Assembly (NCBI GenBank): GCA_963556495.2
Contig: OY747702.1
Location: 2,979,001 to 3,043,000 of the forward strand
DNA length: 64,000 bases
Direction: 5' to 3'
Source of the DNA: Valencia hispanica
Taxonomy: Eukaryota > Chordata > Actinopteri > Cyprinodontiformes > Valenciidae
Numbering within the stretch: the first letter of the stretch is position 1; each line of letters begins with the position of its first letter. Positions 21,134 to 31,625 of the stretch are shown here, piece by piece. The notes under the pieces are model-generated. The model saw nothing but the letters and a program-made list of their open reading frames with translations, did no database searches and was not told the origin of the DNA. Made by a program: the position numbers and the translations under genes.

Positions 21134-21300
21134 GTTGATAAGTCCATAAAAAAGTAATCCAAGTAGAGATCCGGTCCAATACAGTAACTCCAGGGGCTGG
21201 GCAGATAAAGTAACTAAGAAAAGGTTAAGAAAAGAAAACAAGAAAAGAAAATAAAGTGAAGGGATCGGGAGAGAGACAAAGAGTTTGCTCCTCCTTCAGC

Positions 21301-21439
21301 AGTTTTCGAGCAAATTATAAGTGTGTATGAGCCAAGGTGAGGCTTGAGTTTGTCTATTTTCTACATCAAGGGAAGACGATTTATGCACAAAAAAGTATAT
21401 GATGCTTAGTGGAACCCTTTAAATAGATTGGGTGTATAG
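21301..21439. other. Unassigned spacer between L2-C and an L1 fragment
   Basis: About 140 bases of AT-rich sequence without ORF or repeat match inside the window. It may hold the extreme 5' end of L2-C, or the 3' tail of the L1 fragment that follows. Confidence 0.4.
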
Positions 21440-21868
21440 TGTTGTTATTGTTATTTTTATTACTTTATTTTTTTTAGTTTAGAACAACACAAACATTTGA
21501 AACAGTAGGGTTACATGTGATACATTTATCATTTGAAAGACAAACAAACTTCATGATCAGTCATGAAACGTTGACGCGAAGATCGTCCATTTTTCCCATT
21601 TAGCATGACACTTTAATCCTCATTCTGTGTGTCAGAATCTCCATTTCAAAAATTAATTCACAATTTGCAGCCACTCTTTGGCTAAAGGGGGTTCTGTTCT
21701 GCGCCATTTTTTTTTGTAATGGCCTTTTTACAAGCTACCAGTAATATTTTCAACAAATATCTATCATTTACTTCTACAAAATTCCCAATAGAAAGGCCAA
21801 AGTACAACATTAAACACATTTTAGGAATTAGATAGCCCAGTATCTTGACAATTTTGGAATAAGGGACC
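21440..21868 (-). pseudogene. C-terminal end and 3' UTR of a different L1-group LINE
   Basis: Minus-strand frames give IPKLSRYWAI, MCLMLYFGLSIGNFVEVNDR and YLLKILLVACKKAITKKW, then a WLQIVN-like end. The LLVACKKAIT(R/K)KW block is a common C-terminal motif of fish L1-group ORF2 but is absent from L1-A and L1-C. The fragment is joined without spacer to the early 3' UTR of L1-B at 21868/21869, in the same orientation. Confidence 0.6.
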
Positions 21869-22328
21869 CCAAGAACCCCCAGATCAACAACAGTATCCCA
21901 AATGACAAAAGCAAGTGCCCCCCACCCCTACTAGGTGATGGAGCCGATCAAAGGAGCCCAGAGAGATTGATCCGATATGGAGCCAGAGGCCGTCTCAAGA
22001 CCAATGTGGTCCAACAAGAGATTTCAATACTGATTAATATTAAGAGCCTTTTTATTTTTCCAGTTCAGGAGGAGAGTTTTCTTAGCAATGCATAAGGCAA
22101 TGTGAATCATTAGAACTGACTTTGTGTCCATGGTGACATCATTTAAATTTCCTAGCAAGCAAACTGAGGGAGATCGTGGAATGTTAAATTTCAGACACTT
22201 TGATAGGTCCTCACACATCTGGCACCAAAATGTCTTAACAGGTGGACAGAACCAAAGCGAATGAATATAAGTATCTGGTATGTTGCTTGTGCATTGTAAG
22301 CGGGTATTAGACAACCGAAAACCCATCC

Positions 22329-22963
22329 TGTCATGTTTCAACGTTAAGGAGGACCCAAAATGCAGCAAGTATAAACAAAATAATTTAATGAAAACAAGGA
22401 CAAGAAACTTACATAACTCAGGAGGATCAAAAGGCAGCAAACGGGAAAAAAACAGGAACCAGACGGGCAACCAGGAAGGCAGGAACCAGAGAGGGAAGAA
22501 TGGCAGCAAATAGGGAAAAACAGGAACCAGGATGGGCAACAACGAGGGCAGGAACCGGCAAGGGAAGAACGACGACGGACCAGCGAGTAGTGACTGAGAG
22601 AGGACTGAATTTATACTGAGGAGAAAATGAGGAAGTGACTGAGAAGACCAATGATCAATTAGTGGGAGTAGATGCAGGTGGGAGGGAGAGAGCAGGTGGA
22701 AGTAATCAACTGGGAGACAGAAGACTCTTAAGAAACTAAAAATAAATCTGGAAGGGAATCTAATGAAACACCGGAAAACAAAAGGAGGAATAAAATATAA
22801 CCACTGGGACTAAAGAAGGATAAGTATGAACTTGGGGAAAAGAGATTAACACAAACAACTGCAACCCAACACAAGACCACCAGAGGGAGACAATAAACAA
22901 CTAAAACATAATAGAACTAAATAAGGAAAATTAACAAAACACAAACACCCTGGAACCATGACA
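22329..22963 (-). mobile_element. Solo LTR with 5-bp target duplication
   Basis: The 635-bp segment starts TGTCATGTTTCAAC and ends GGAACCATGACA. CATCC flanks it on both sides (22324-22328 and 22964-22968). The uninterrupted homologue in L1-C (44725-44735) shows the empty site with one CATCC. A 5-bp duplication with TG...CA ends is standard for LTR element integration, and a single LTR without internal region implies LTR-LTR recombination. Minus orientation is inferred because the reverse strand ends with a GGGTCC-containing block like the LTR at 4073. Imperfect AGGAACCAG...GGCAAC repeats lie at 22450-22570. Confidence 0.85.
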
Positions 22964-24690
22964 CATCCTAAACATCCGTTGACCTGTATAGTGTACTCTA
23001 TGAAGGATTTTGCATTGTATAAATTGCAAATGGGGATTTCTTGTTATTTTAAAGGTTCTTAAACATATCTGAGACAAGAAGTTTTGGTCAAAGCTGACTG
23101 ATAAATCCACCTCCCATTTTGAAATAGGGATGGCTATTGATTCGTCTAATGTAGATAAGGTTTTGTGTATTTTAGACAGCAATTTGGGGGTGTAGAGATT
23201 AAGAAAATCCAAAACTCTTGCTGGAATTTGTAATTCAACTGTATTGAACTTAAATTTACCTTTAATAATAGATTTAATTTGTTGATATTCTAAGAATTTG
23301 TTTTTATCAATTCCATATTGTGTAATTAATGTATTAAAAGGGATAAAGTCTATTCCTTCAAATATATGTTCCAGGTATTCAATTCCATTGCACCTCCAGT
23401 CTGGAAAACTTATCATACATTTTTTTTTGCAAGATGTCGGGGTTATTCCAGATGGGTGTACGTCTGCATGGGATTATTGTGGACTCTGTCATTTTTAGAA
23501 ACTCCCACCATGCTGTCAGAGAGGAGCTGATATTTATGCTTTTAAAAAATTCATGTTGTTTTAAATTTGAGCTAATAAATGATAGGTCTGAAAGTTTTAT
23601 CTTATTGCATAGTGTCTGTTCTACGTCTATCCAGGACTCATCTAGGTAGCTATGAGTTAACCATCTTGAGATGTATTGGAGCCTGTTGGCTAAGAAATAA
23701 TGATGGAAGTTTGGTAGATTTAGATCTCCTTTTTCTTTTGTCTTCTGCAGTGTTTTTAAGTAGATACGTGGGGGTTTATCTTCCCAAAGTAATTTAGAGA
23801 CAGAGGAGTCCAGAGATCTAAACCAATCCAGTGATGGTTTACTTGGGATTATTGAGAATAAGTAGTTGGTTCTGGTCAAAACCATCATTTTTGTTGAAGC
23901 AACCATTCCCATAAGTGATATAGGTAGGGATTTCCATCTAGCAAGATCATCTTCCACTTTTTTTTAAAAGTGGGATGTAGTTTAGCTTTATTAAATCTGC
24001 CAGTCTTGGTGAGACATTGATACCTAAATAAGTAATATACCCTGACTGCAGTTGTGTATTAGTTGGATTCTGGACAGAACAATTGATTGGAAGAACTGTA
24101 GATTTTAACCAATTTATAAAATAATCTGAAACTTTTGAGTAAGAGTTTATCAACACCATTACCTGAGAGAAAGAGGTTTGTGAATGCTGGAGAAAAAGTA
24201 ATACATCATCTGCATAAAGACTAATTTTATGTTCTATGTTATTGCATTTTATGCCATTAATATTGTGAGTTTGCCTGATTGCTGCAGCTAGTGGTTCAAT
24301 AAAAATAGCAAACAGGGAGGGAGATAGAGGACATCCCTGCCTGGTACCTCTGAAGATAAAACCTAGATGATATTTGGTTATTAGTCTAGATACATGCTGT
24401 TGGTGAGCTGTATAATATTTTCAACCAGTTTATAAAAGAATTTCCAAAGCCAAATTTATGTAAGGTTTCAAATAAGAATTTCCAGTTAACTCTATCAAAT
24501 TCTTTTTCTGGATCTAGAGATAATATATAAGTTTCAATGTTTTTACAGTAAGAAAAATCTATTAAATCTATTAATCTACGTGAATTTGTGGATGAATGTC
24601 TCCCTTTTTTATAACCAGTTTGATCAGGATGTATTATAAGAGGGGTTACTTTCTCTATCCTTTTTGCAAGAGCTTTGCAGATTATTTGAA

Positions 24691-25756
24691 TATAGGGCTG
24701 GATGATATAGAAAAAGAGCATATCGATAAAGGGAAGAGTCATGTTGATCAATATTGATAACTATCGATAAATATCACAAAATGTAAAAAATATATTTTAA
24801 GTGCCTCCCTGGTCATTTTGTTATTCTTCAATGAACTAATTTTAACTAAGATTTAAATTAATTCATTTTTCAAACACCTGTTTTTATCGTAAATAAGTTT
24901 GTAAGACACAGAAACAAATCAAGAGACCTGAGTAACATCAGTAAATACAAAGAAAAGTAATATTTTTAACCATTTAATTAAATATTTTTTAATTGTTAAT
25001 AATTTAAATTAAAGGCTTATCTTGATGCTTTTTAATATTTTAAACATTTTATGAAACTTTACAATATTAATGGCTGAAACCTTTGGTTTAGTTTGTCGAT
25101 AAAGCTTATTCTAATTAATTTCAGCCGACTGGCCTATCCAACCCTGTTGTGTTTTTTAAAGCGTTTTTTCGCCTTCTGAGGACAGGGGGCAGAACCGAGG
25201 GGGACATTTTAAAAGCCACAGGTGTTGTTAGCAGCGCGACCTAGGTACGTTTCATGTGTCTCTCTGTAACGGATATGCAGCGAGCCGGGAGAGCGGAGTC
25301 CTTCTTAAGACAACTGATTGTACTATTTTATTTGGTTTATTATTGCTACGTTTAGTGTTTTCTAGGATCAGTTCTAAACGGGATGCAACTTTTACCTGAG
25401 TCACTGAAACATTTATCCGGAACAACTTCCTCCGCTGCTCCCTTGCTGTGACATCTGACCGAAGTGAATTTACGGCAATGGTTCGCTTAGGGACTATCAA
25501 AAAAATTCTGTTTCAGCTAGAATTATTTCATCCTTTTTTGTGTTTTGAAAGGAGAGGGGTGGCTGACAAAGCTGCCTATCAGCGGTAATGATTTGTTTGG
25601 AGTAAGTAATGATTGTTGTATTAACCTACCTGATAGGCTATAATGAAAAAATGAGGGAAAACTTTTTTTTTCTATCGAACTTTTTTATTTACCCCTTTTG
25701 TTTCCATCGCACCACACGTCTATCAATCGATATATATTGCTATCGAATTAACATCC
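24691..25756. mobile_element. hAT-like non-autonomous element in L1-B
   Basis: Comparison with L1-C (46415-46445, empty site GATTATTTTAAGATC) defines the insert. Flanks TATTTGAA (24683-24690) and TATTTTAA (25757-25764) fit an 8-bp duplication with one mismatch. The left end begins TATAGGGCTGGATGATATAG; the right end in reverse reads GGATGTTAATTCGATAGC, so the terminal repeats match only partly. ATCGAT words lie near both ends, and the interior is AT-rich without a transposase ORF. Assignment to hAT is from duplication length and end style. Confidence 0.6.
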
Positions 25757-27864
25757 TATTTTAAGATCAAAATTAATGAGAGATATGGGTCAATAGCTGG
25801 TAGGAAACACAGGGTTTTTATCTGATTTTAGTAGAAGACTAATGTAGGCAGAATTCATATTTGGTGGAAGTCGGCCATTTTCCTTGGTTTCCGGCAGCAT
25901 TCTGTGAAATGTTGGTGCCAGAATATTCCAGAATTCTTTATAGAACTCTGCTGGTAATCCATCTGGGCCTGGAGCCTTTTTATTGGGCATGCTTTGGAGG
26001 GCCTCCTGGAGTTCAGCCGCTGTTAGTGGTGAATCCAGGGCCATCGCTTGACTTTCAGATAATTTAGATAGTGTTAGGTTATCCAAAAATTTTTCTATTT
26101 CATGATCTGATGGTTTATTTCTGGTGAGTATAAAGCCTTGTAAAATTCTTTAAAGGTGTTGTTTATTCTTCCTGGATCATTTACTGTATTCCCGGTCTGA
26201 TCTTTAATAGCAGATATAGTTGTTTTTTATTCATTAATTGTAAGCTGGTAAGCCAAAAATCTACCTGATTTATTACCTTGTTCAAAGTTTTCTATCCTAA
26301 GTCTTTGAATTAAGAACTGGGTCTGTTTATTAATAATTTCATTTAATTCTAGCTTTGCTTCACGGATTTTGCCTGGTATCTCCTCACTAGGGAAGCTTCT
26401 AATGAATTAATAGTTTCTTCTAATTCCTGAATACGTTTTTTTCCTATTTTCTTGAGAATGAGATTATTTTACCTCTACTCACAGCTTCCCCTGCCTCCCA
26501 AAGAATGGATGGTGACGTACCAGGTAGGCCATTATATTCCAAATAAGAAGCCCACTCTTTTTCAAAATATTTAATAAATTCTTTATCCTTAAGTAATGAT
26601 ATATTAAATCTCCAATTTTTGCTTTGAGTCGTTTTTTTATTTATTTACTAGAGTTAAAGAAACAGGAGCATGATCGCTAAAGCTATAAGGTGTATCTCAG
26701 TGTCTGAAATGTCAGTAAACAGTGAGCTACTGACTAACAAATAATCCAGTCGAGAATTCGAATGGTGGACATTTGAGAAGAAAGTATATTTTTTGTCATT
26801 GGGGTGAAGAGATTGCCATGCATCACAAAGTTCATAATCGCTCATGTACTGTTTGACTATATCTATAGATTTCCAGCTGCGCTGAGTCCCTGCTGTACTG
26901 AGTCAGTCTATTTCTTCATTTAAACCAAAGTTGAGGTCGCCCCCAAGAAGAAGTGAACAATCTATGTGTTCAGGGAGCACCGAGAAGAAGGAATGAAAAA
27001 ATGAGGGGTCATCAACATTTGGACCATATATACTGACAATCCATAACTTTTGGTTATGTATAGATAGTTTTACTATAATACATCTACCCTCTGGATCTGT
27101 AACTGTATCTATTACTGTAAAATAAACATTTTTATTTATTAATATTGCTACTCCCCTTTGTCTAGAGTTATAGCATGCAGAAAACACATTTGGAAACTCA
27201 GGGAATTTAAGATCAACTGCAGCTGAGGTAGATTTATGGGTTTCTTGTAATTAGATCTGCCTTCAATCTTTTAAGCTGGTTTAAAATCTTAACTCTTCTC
27301 TCTGGTGCCAGCTCCATGAACATTCCATGTGACAAACCATAGAGTAGCCATAGTTTTGAGACTAAAGTTGGAAAGTTCATATCACTATAGAAACAGATAA
27401 ACACAAGTGCATTATTAGTTTGTGCTTGGGGTTGCCTGATTGAAAATCCAAAAGCTGAGATATGAGAAAGAGAAAAATAGAAGAAAGTTGCGAAGGTTTT
27501 AAGGGTGAGGGTGAGAGATAAATAGTTATGTATAAAAAATATATTAAAAAAATTATGTGTGTGTGTGTGTGTGTGTGTGATAAAAGAAGAAAAAAGGAGT
27601 GACAAAGACATTTGGTGCTAGACATGTGAAGATGACAAAAAAAAGAGCCAGTATCCCAGTGCTTAGCCCTAGCCCCGCCCAGATCAAGTAATAAAAACTA
27701 CTTGACAGAGCTATGCAAACATTAGATTATAGTTGACTGATAAAACAACTCTTATCTGACCAGTGTTACATGACTAATAAAGCCAAGGAGTAAGCTGGGG
27801 TTCCCTGTACAGCTGACCATTAACATACAGTTTATCCACCGCTACTGTAGCTCTGGTGCCTTCA

Positions 27865-28888
27865 ATTTTCAATTAAATTAAATTCAGTTTATTTATATGG
27901 CGCCAATTCACAACAGATGTCATCTCAAGGCACTTAACAGGAAGTGATTTCAATACATTTATGCAAACATTCCAATCAGTTAAAAAGTTTCCTATTTAAG
28001 GAATCCCAGCAGATTGTGTCAGTCATTGGTGTGAGGTTGGGCCACGTTGATGCATACTTTCCAACCAAAGCAATCCTTAAGCAATCCCTCATACTGAGCA
28101 AGCATGTAGCAACGATGGAGAGGAAAAACTCTCCTTTAACAGGAAGAAACCTCCAACAGAACCAGGCTCAGTAGGAGCGGCCATCTGCCACGACCGTCTG
28201 GGGGTTTGAGAAGACAGAGCGGAGACACAGAAGGAACAGAAGATCTGATATAAGAGAACTTTCTATGTTACTGAAAGTAAAAAGTTGATAACATGACACA
28301 GTGGATGTTCAGTTACTGGGAGCATCATCCCAGTCGATGCCCCCCGTCCAACAGGGGATTGCAGCCAAGCAGGATACCAGACCAGGTATACAGTATCTTC
28401 TATGGAGGGAAAAACACTGAGACAACACAAAGTTAACAGTCGAAATAACAGAATGTACTGTAATAAAACTGGAGAGTAGTAGTCCAAAAGGAAGTAGCAG
28501 AGTGAAGAAAATTGGTAAGTCTGTCCTCCAGCAGTCTAAGCCTATAGCAGCATAACTACAGAGCTAGCTCAGGATGACCTAAGCCACTCTTACTATAAGC
28601 TTTATCAAAAAGGAAAGTTTTAAGCCTGGCCTTAAAAGTAAACAGAGTGTCTGCCTCACGGACTAAAGCTGGTAGCTGGTTCCACAGGAGAGGAGCCTGA
28701 TAACTAAAAGATCTGCCTCCCATTCTACTTTTAGAAATCCTAGGGACTACAAGTAAACCTGCAGTCTGAGAGCGAAGTGCTATATTGGGAACATATGAAA
28801 CAATTAGATCTCTGATGTATGATGAAGCTTGATTATTAAGGGCTTTGTATGTAAGAAGAAGGATCTTAAATTCTATTCTGGATTTAAC
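27865..28888 (-). mobile_element. 5'-truncated L2-group LINE copy (L2-E, AATTG-tail subfamily)
   Basis: The plus strand starts with AATTAAATTAAATTCAGTTTATTTATATGGCGCC, the reverse of a LINE 3' end with an (AATTG/AATTTA) tail. At the other end the minus strand (28887 to about 28550) encodes SRIEFKILLLTYKALNNQAS, IVSYVPNIALRSQTAG, APLLWNQLPALVREADTLFT and FKARLKTFLFDKAY, the ORF2 C-terminus. L1-C has the uninterrupted site (GGTGCCTTCACTGATATATTTC at about 48328-48348). This third L2-type subfamily is the commonest in the window; other copies are at 29413, 35928, 38320 and 41967. Confidence 0.8.
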
Positions 28889-29344
28889 AGATATATTTCT
28901 TTCATGATTGGGAACAAAACGAGCCTTCTATCCAGGATTTCCTTCGGATATTGATCGTTAACGCTGTAATTCGTTCCACGCAGCTCTCTGCCCCGGCCTC
29001 TGACCTGCTCTTTTTGCTTGTAATGCTCGAATTTAGCAACAATTGGTCGCAGCCGGCTGTTGTTGGGCTGCTTACCTCCGAGCCGGTGGACGCGATGAAA
29101 GGCGATGCTACCTGTTGTTGGCTGAACTCCAGAGATTCCCTTAGAGCTTGACATTATTTGTGGAGAACCTCAACCAGGGCCAGACAGACGTCTAGGCTGG
29201 TTAGCTTCTTCTCTATTGAGTCCAGGACATCGCTATAGCTGTTCTCTGGAGAGATGGTGGAGGTGCTGGCCTCAGAATGGGTGCGTTTCTGTGATGAAGT
29301 CCTTGTTGGCATAGCAGAGGTGGAGGTTTTTGTGACTTGCCCAT
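28873..29344 (-). pseudogene. L1-B ORF1 (RNA-binding protein) with internal deletion
   Basis: ATG at 29344-29342. The N-terminus reads SEASTSTISPENSYSDVLDS and LTSLDVCLALVEVLHK, then a TAA, then SSSKGISGVQPTTGSIAFHR and VHRLGGKQPNNSRLRPIVAK, FEHYKQKEQVRGRGRELRGT, NYSVNDQYPKEILDRRLVLF. The last part is the RRM-like and C-terminal nucleic-acid-binding region of L1 ORF1p. Relative to L1-C about 245 bp are missing between GGCGATG (29100) and CTACC, removing the coiled coil and the RDNLVFSGIPE block; both deletion ends share GATG. The TAA after LHK is at exactly the same place as in L1-C. Confidence 0.8.
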
Positions 29345-29412
29345 AACAATGTTGTCGAAGCACTCGTCCAAGTAGCTTTTCAGGCTGTCCAAGGTTTCCA
29401 GTTTGTTTTATG

Positions 29413-29579
29413 TCATGCCAATGACTGACGCAATCTGCTGGGATTCCTTAAATAGGAAACTTTTCAACTGATTGGAATGTTTGTATAATTGTATTGAAAT
29501 GACTTCTTGTTAAGTGCCTTGAGATGACATCTGTTGTGAATTGGCGCTATATAAATAAACTGAATTGAATTGAATTGAA
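29413..29579 (+). mobile_element. 167-bp L2-type 3' fragment (L2-F) with perfect target duplication
   Basis: TTTTATG occurs at 29406-29412 and 29580-29586. Between them is only the last 167 bp of the AATTG-tail L2 subfamily, ending in three AATTG units. L1-C at 49098-49104 shows the empty site (GTTTGTTTTATGGAGAAATAC). A 7-bp duplication, severe 5' truncation and a repeat tail are textbook target-primed insertion. Confidence 0.9.
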
Positions 29580-29724
29580 TTTTATGGAGAAATACAAAAT
29601 AATGGCTATTATTATTAAACGTTTGCTATATTTGCTATGTATCGGTTTGTTTTTACCTGAGTTTGTTTGTTTTACCAGTTTACCGCCATATTACTTACGC
29701 ACAGCTCTCGCGAGATCTCAGCAG

Positions 29725-29800
29725 CAGCTCATGCTCACCGCAGCAGCTCATGCTCACCGCAGCAGCTCATGCTCACCGCAACAGCTCATGCTCTACTTAT
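29725..29800 (-). repeat. 19-bp tandem repeats in the L1-B 5' region
   Basis: Four units beginning CAGCTCATGCTCACCG start at 29725, 29744, 29763 and 29782 (period 19). L1-C has a single diverged version (CACCAGCTCATC, 49245), so the array is specific to L1-B or lost in L1-C. It lies at the outer edge of the element's 5' UTR, next to a CGCGAGATCTCAGC word. Confidence 0.8.
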
Positions 29801-29810
29801 AAATAAACTT

Positions 29811-30183
29811 GACCTTGACGTCTCTAGTCGGTTCACTCTTTACCTTGAATGACTTGTGGATAAAGGAATCTTAACATCCTGTCCATTTAAACAAATTATT
29901 AAATGAAATAGACCTTTTCCTTAAGACTCTAACTATATACAAAAAAATTACTAATTCAGTGATGATTATGGTGAAATTCCGTAAGCTTTTCCCTGGCTCG
30001 TTGTCCCACGTCGTCCGCAGCAGCCACTTGTCTCCATGCTATCCTTTCCTCAAATCGCTCCTCAGTTGCTCTCTATCGCACCACTTTCTTCATCCAGGTC
30101 AGCTTATCATAGATCCGAAGGCCAGCTTCCCAGAACACTTTCATCTTTGTGTAAGGCGTCTTATCCTTATCTTATCTTATTAA
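29811..30183. other. Unassigned AT-rich spacer ending in a (CTTAT)n-like tail
   Basis: No coding similarity was recognised. The last 20 bases (TTATCCTTATCTTATCTTAT, to 30181) look like the short tandem 3' tail of a plus-strand non-LTR element or SINE whose body may cover 29980-30165. The family was not identified. Confidence 0.35.
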
Positions 30184-30775
30184 CATGGTCCACTCGGACT
30201 CAATGTCCCCCGCCTTCCCTGGGACGTATTCAAAGTTCTGCCGGAGGTGTGAGTTGAAGCTCCTTCTGACAGGAGACTCTGCCAGACGTTCCCGGCAGAC
30301 CCTCACAACACGTTTGGGCTCTCCAGGTCTGTCCGGCGTCCTCCCCCACCTTCGGAGCCAACTCACCACCAGGTAGTGGTCAGTGGACAGCTCAGCCCCT
30401 CTCTTCACCAAAACATGCGGCCGCAGATCAGATGAGACAACAACCAAGCCTAGGGTGTCCTGGTGCCAAGTGTTCATATGGACACCTTTATGCTTAAACA
30501 TGGTGTTTGTTATGGACAATCCATGACGAGCACTGAAGTCCAATAACAAGACACCACTCAGGTTCAGATCGGGGGGGCCCACGTGAGCGTTGAAGTCCCC
30601 CAGCAACACAAGGGAGTCCTCGGGAGGAGCACTCTCCAGCACCACCTCCAAAGACTCCAAAAAGGGTGGGTAATCTGATCTGCCGTTTGGCGCGTAAGCA
30701 CAAACAACAGTCAGGACCCGTCCCCCCACCCGTAGGCGGAGGGAGGCTACCCTCTCATTCACTGGGTGGCTTCAC
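30184..30775 (-). pseudogene. Rex3-like (RTE-group) LINE endonuclease fragment
   Basis: The minus frame 30762-30172 is open for 196 codons. It contains [73 protein letters not shown] and a GDIESEWTM end: the EEP endonuclease and following linker of RTE-group elements widespread in fish. Small internal deletions are visible: the usual residues between AHVG and PDLNLSG and between DTLG and VVSSDL are absent. No RT part follows, so both ends are truncated. An RT fragment of the same type lies separately at 50536-51475 on the plus strand. Confidence 0.7.
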
Positions 30776-30793
30776 TGGGCCGGCTCCTCTTCC

Positions 30794-31210
30794 TCACTTT
30801 CTGAGAGGCCCCTCAACGTTGATGCCCCCTGTGATACCTTCAGAGGCCGTCTTCCCTATGATGGAGAGGACTTTCTCTTCATCGGGAGTGAGGGTCGTCC
30901 CACCCGGTGCTCCACCACCCGTGCCCATGGCTTCCCTTCTCACCTTGACATTCTTCTTTTTGGTCTGGCTCTGAAACTCCTGCCACTTCTTTCTGACAGC
31001 ACCCCAGTCACGCAGGCCACATGGGCTGGAGGGGGACATCTTCTCCGCTATAGCCTGCCATACACGGTTCTTCACCGTGATGTTTTTTTCCCCTTTTATT
31101 CCTCCAAATAAAACCTCACGGTGCTGCCACACCTCGTCCACTAGGACGCCCATCTCCTACGTGGTAAACGACGGTGCCCGCTTCCTCTTTTTGCTGCCAG
31201 TTTCATCCAT
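30794..31210 (-). pseudogene. PIF/Harbinger Myb-like (SANT/MADF-type) DNA-binding protein
   Basis: Starting at the ATG at 31210-31208, the minus strand reads MDETGSKKRKRAPSFTT, a TAG at 31157-31155, then EMGVLVDEVWQHREVLFGGI, NITVKNRVWQAIAEKMSPSS, DWGAVRKKWQEFQSQTKKKN and a LTPDEEKVLSIIGKTASEGI tail. The tryptophan-spaced helices (VWQ..., VWQAI, VRKKWQEF) and basic tail match the Myb-like second protein of Harbinger transposons (NAIF1-like), which escorts the transposase to the nucleus and the transposon ends. The single early stop could be a CAG-to-TAG change; the rest is open. No transposase gene was found next to it. Confidence 0.65.
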
Positions 31211-31625
31211 TATCACATGTGTGTGCCAATATTCATGGGGGTATATATGCGCTAATGGGCTTGATCACTACTTGGATACACCTGATGGCACACACACACT
31301 TAAAACAAAAATTTACTTAATGCTATATCCACATGCAAACACTTTGTTTGAGCAGGAGAGACACGCGTAGGCGCACAACTAGGCTACTTTTCTTTTTCTT
31401 TTTATTATTTTTTCTTTTCTTTTTCTTTTATCTATATATGGTTATCAGCACACAATGTGAAGCTAATTCACTAACTCTGTACTCATCATGAATATCGCAA
31501 GTTCTTATAAACAATGCTGTGTGTGACTGCGCGCTGCGCTCAGCGCTGATAAAGGAGTGGGTGATCGATTAGCCTGGCATCGATTGATTCAGTTTCAGCA
31601 CCACCGCTGTTGACAGCTCCCGTTA
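31211..31625. other. AT-rich spacer, probably Harbinger 5' flank
   Basis: No ORF or tandem array of note apart from T-rich tracts at 31388-31425 (TTTTCTTTTTCTTTTT). It lies between the Myb-like gene and the TTAAG-rich block and is probably non-coding Harbinger sequence. Confidence 0.35.

Larger units (their letters stand above)
7801..21300 (-). mobile_element. Long L2-group LINE (L2-C), split by L2-D and L1-A
   Basis: Read on the minus strand, the parts in order are 5' UTR (about 21300-21134), ORF1 remnant with SGNH-like domain (21133-19787), endonuclease (19783 to about 18940), linker (18932-18285), [L1-A 11096-18280], RT (11095-9723), [L2-D 8128-9722], and 3' UTR with tail (8127-7801). Removing the two insertions restores collinearity with L2-A: ...TTCCAGAC at 8126 joins ATAAGGGGAGC at 9723, and the RT start at 11095 joins the linker at about 18288. 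Total without inserts is about 4.7 kb, close to a full-length two-ORF L2. It is dead: the YADD tyrosine codon is a stop. Its target was hAT-1 at 7800. The 5' border is uncertain by about 100 bp. Confidence 0.8.
21931..27351 (-). pseudogene. L1-B ORF2: endonuclease and reverse transcriptase
   Basis: Starts at the ATG complement at 27349-27351 (short MATLWFVTWNVHGAG-like N-terminus) and ends at a TAG at 21933-21931, both at the same sites as in L1-A and L1-C. Endonuclease blocks: RQRGVAILINKNVYF, GPNVDDPSFFHSFFSV, GGDLNFGLNEEID (27187-26903) and SRLDYLLVSSSLFTDISDTE. RT blocks: KAPGPDGLPAEFYKEFW (26086-25790), DQTGYKKGRHSSTNSRRL, LDPEKEFDRVNWKF and YADDVLLF (YADD at 24205-24216). C-terminal region: LPNFHHYFLANRLQYISRWL and later. 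Two insertions plus scattered stops and frameshifts inactivate it. AFD of motif A reads EFD here. Confidence 0.85.
21869..29810 (-). mobile_element. L1-group LINE (L1-B) with four insertions
   Basis: On the minus strand: 5' UTR with 19-bp repeats (29810 to about 29590), ORF1 remnant (29344-28873), spacer (27864-27352), ORF2 remnant (27351-21931) and only about 60 bases of 3' UTR (21930-21869). Compared with L1-C it carries an L2 fragment (29413-29579) in the 5' UTR, an L2 copy (27865-28888) just after ORF1, a hAT-like element (24691-25756) in the RT region and a solo LTR (22329-22963) near the ORF2 end. Removing all four gives an L1 of about 5.2 kb lacking most of the G-rich 3' UTR. Confidence 0.8.
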
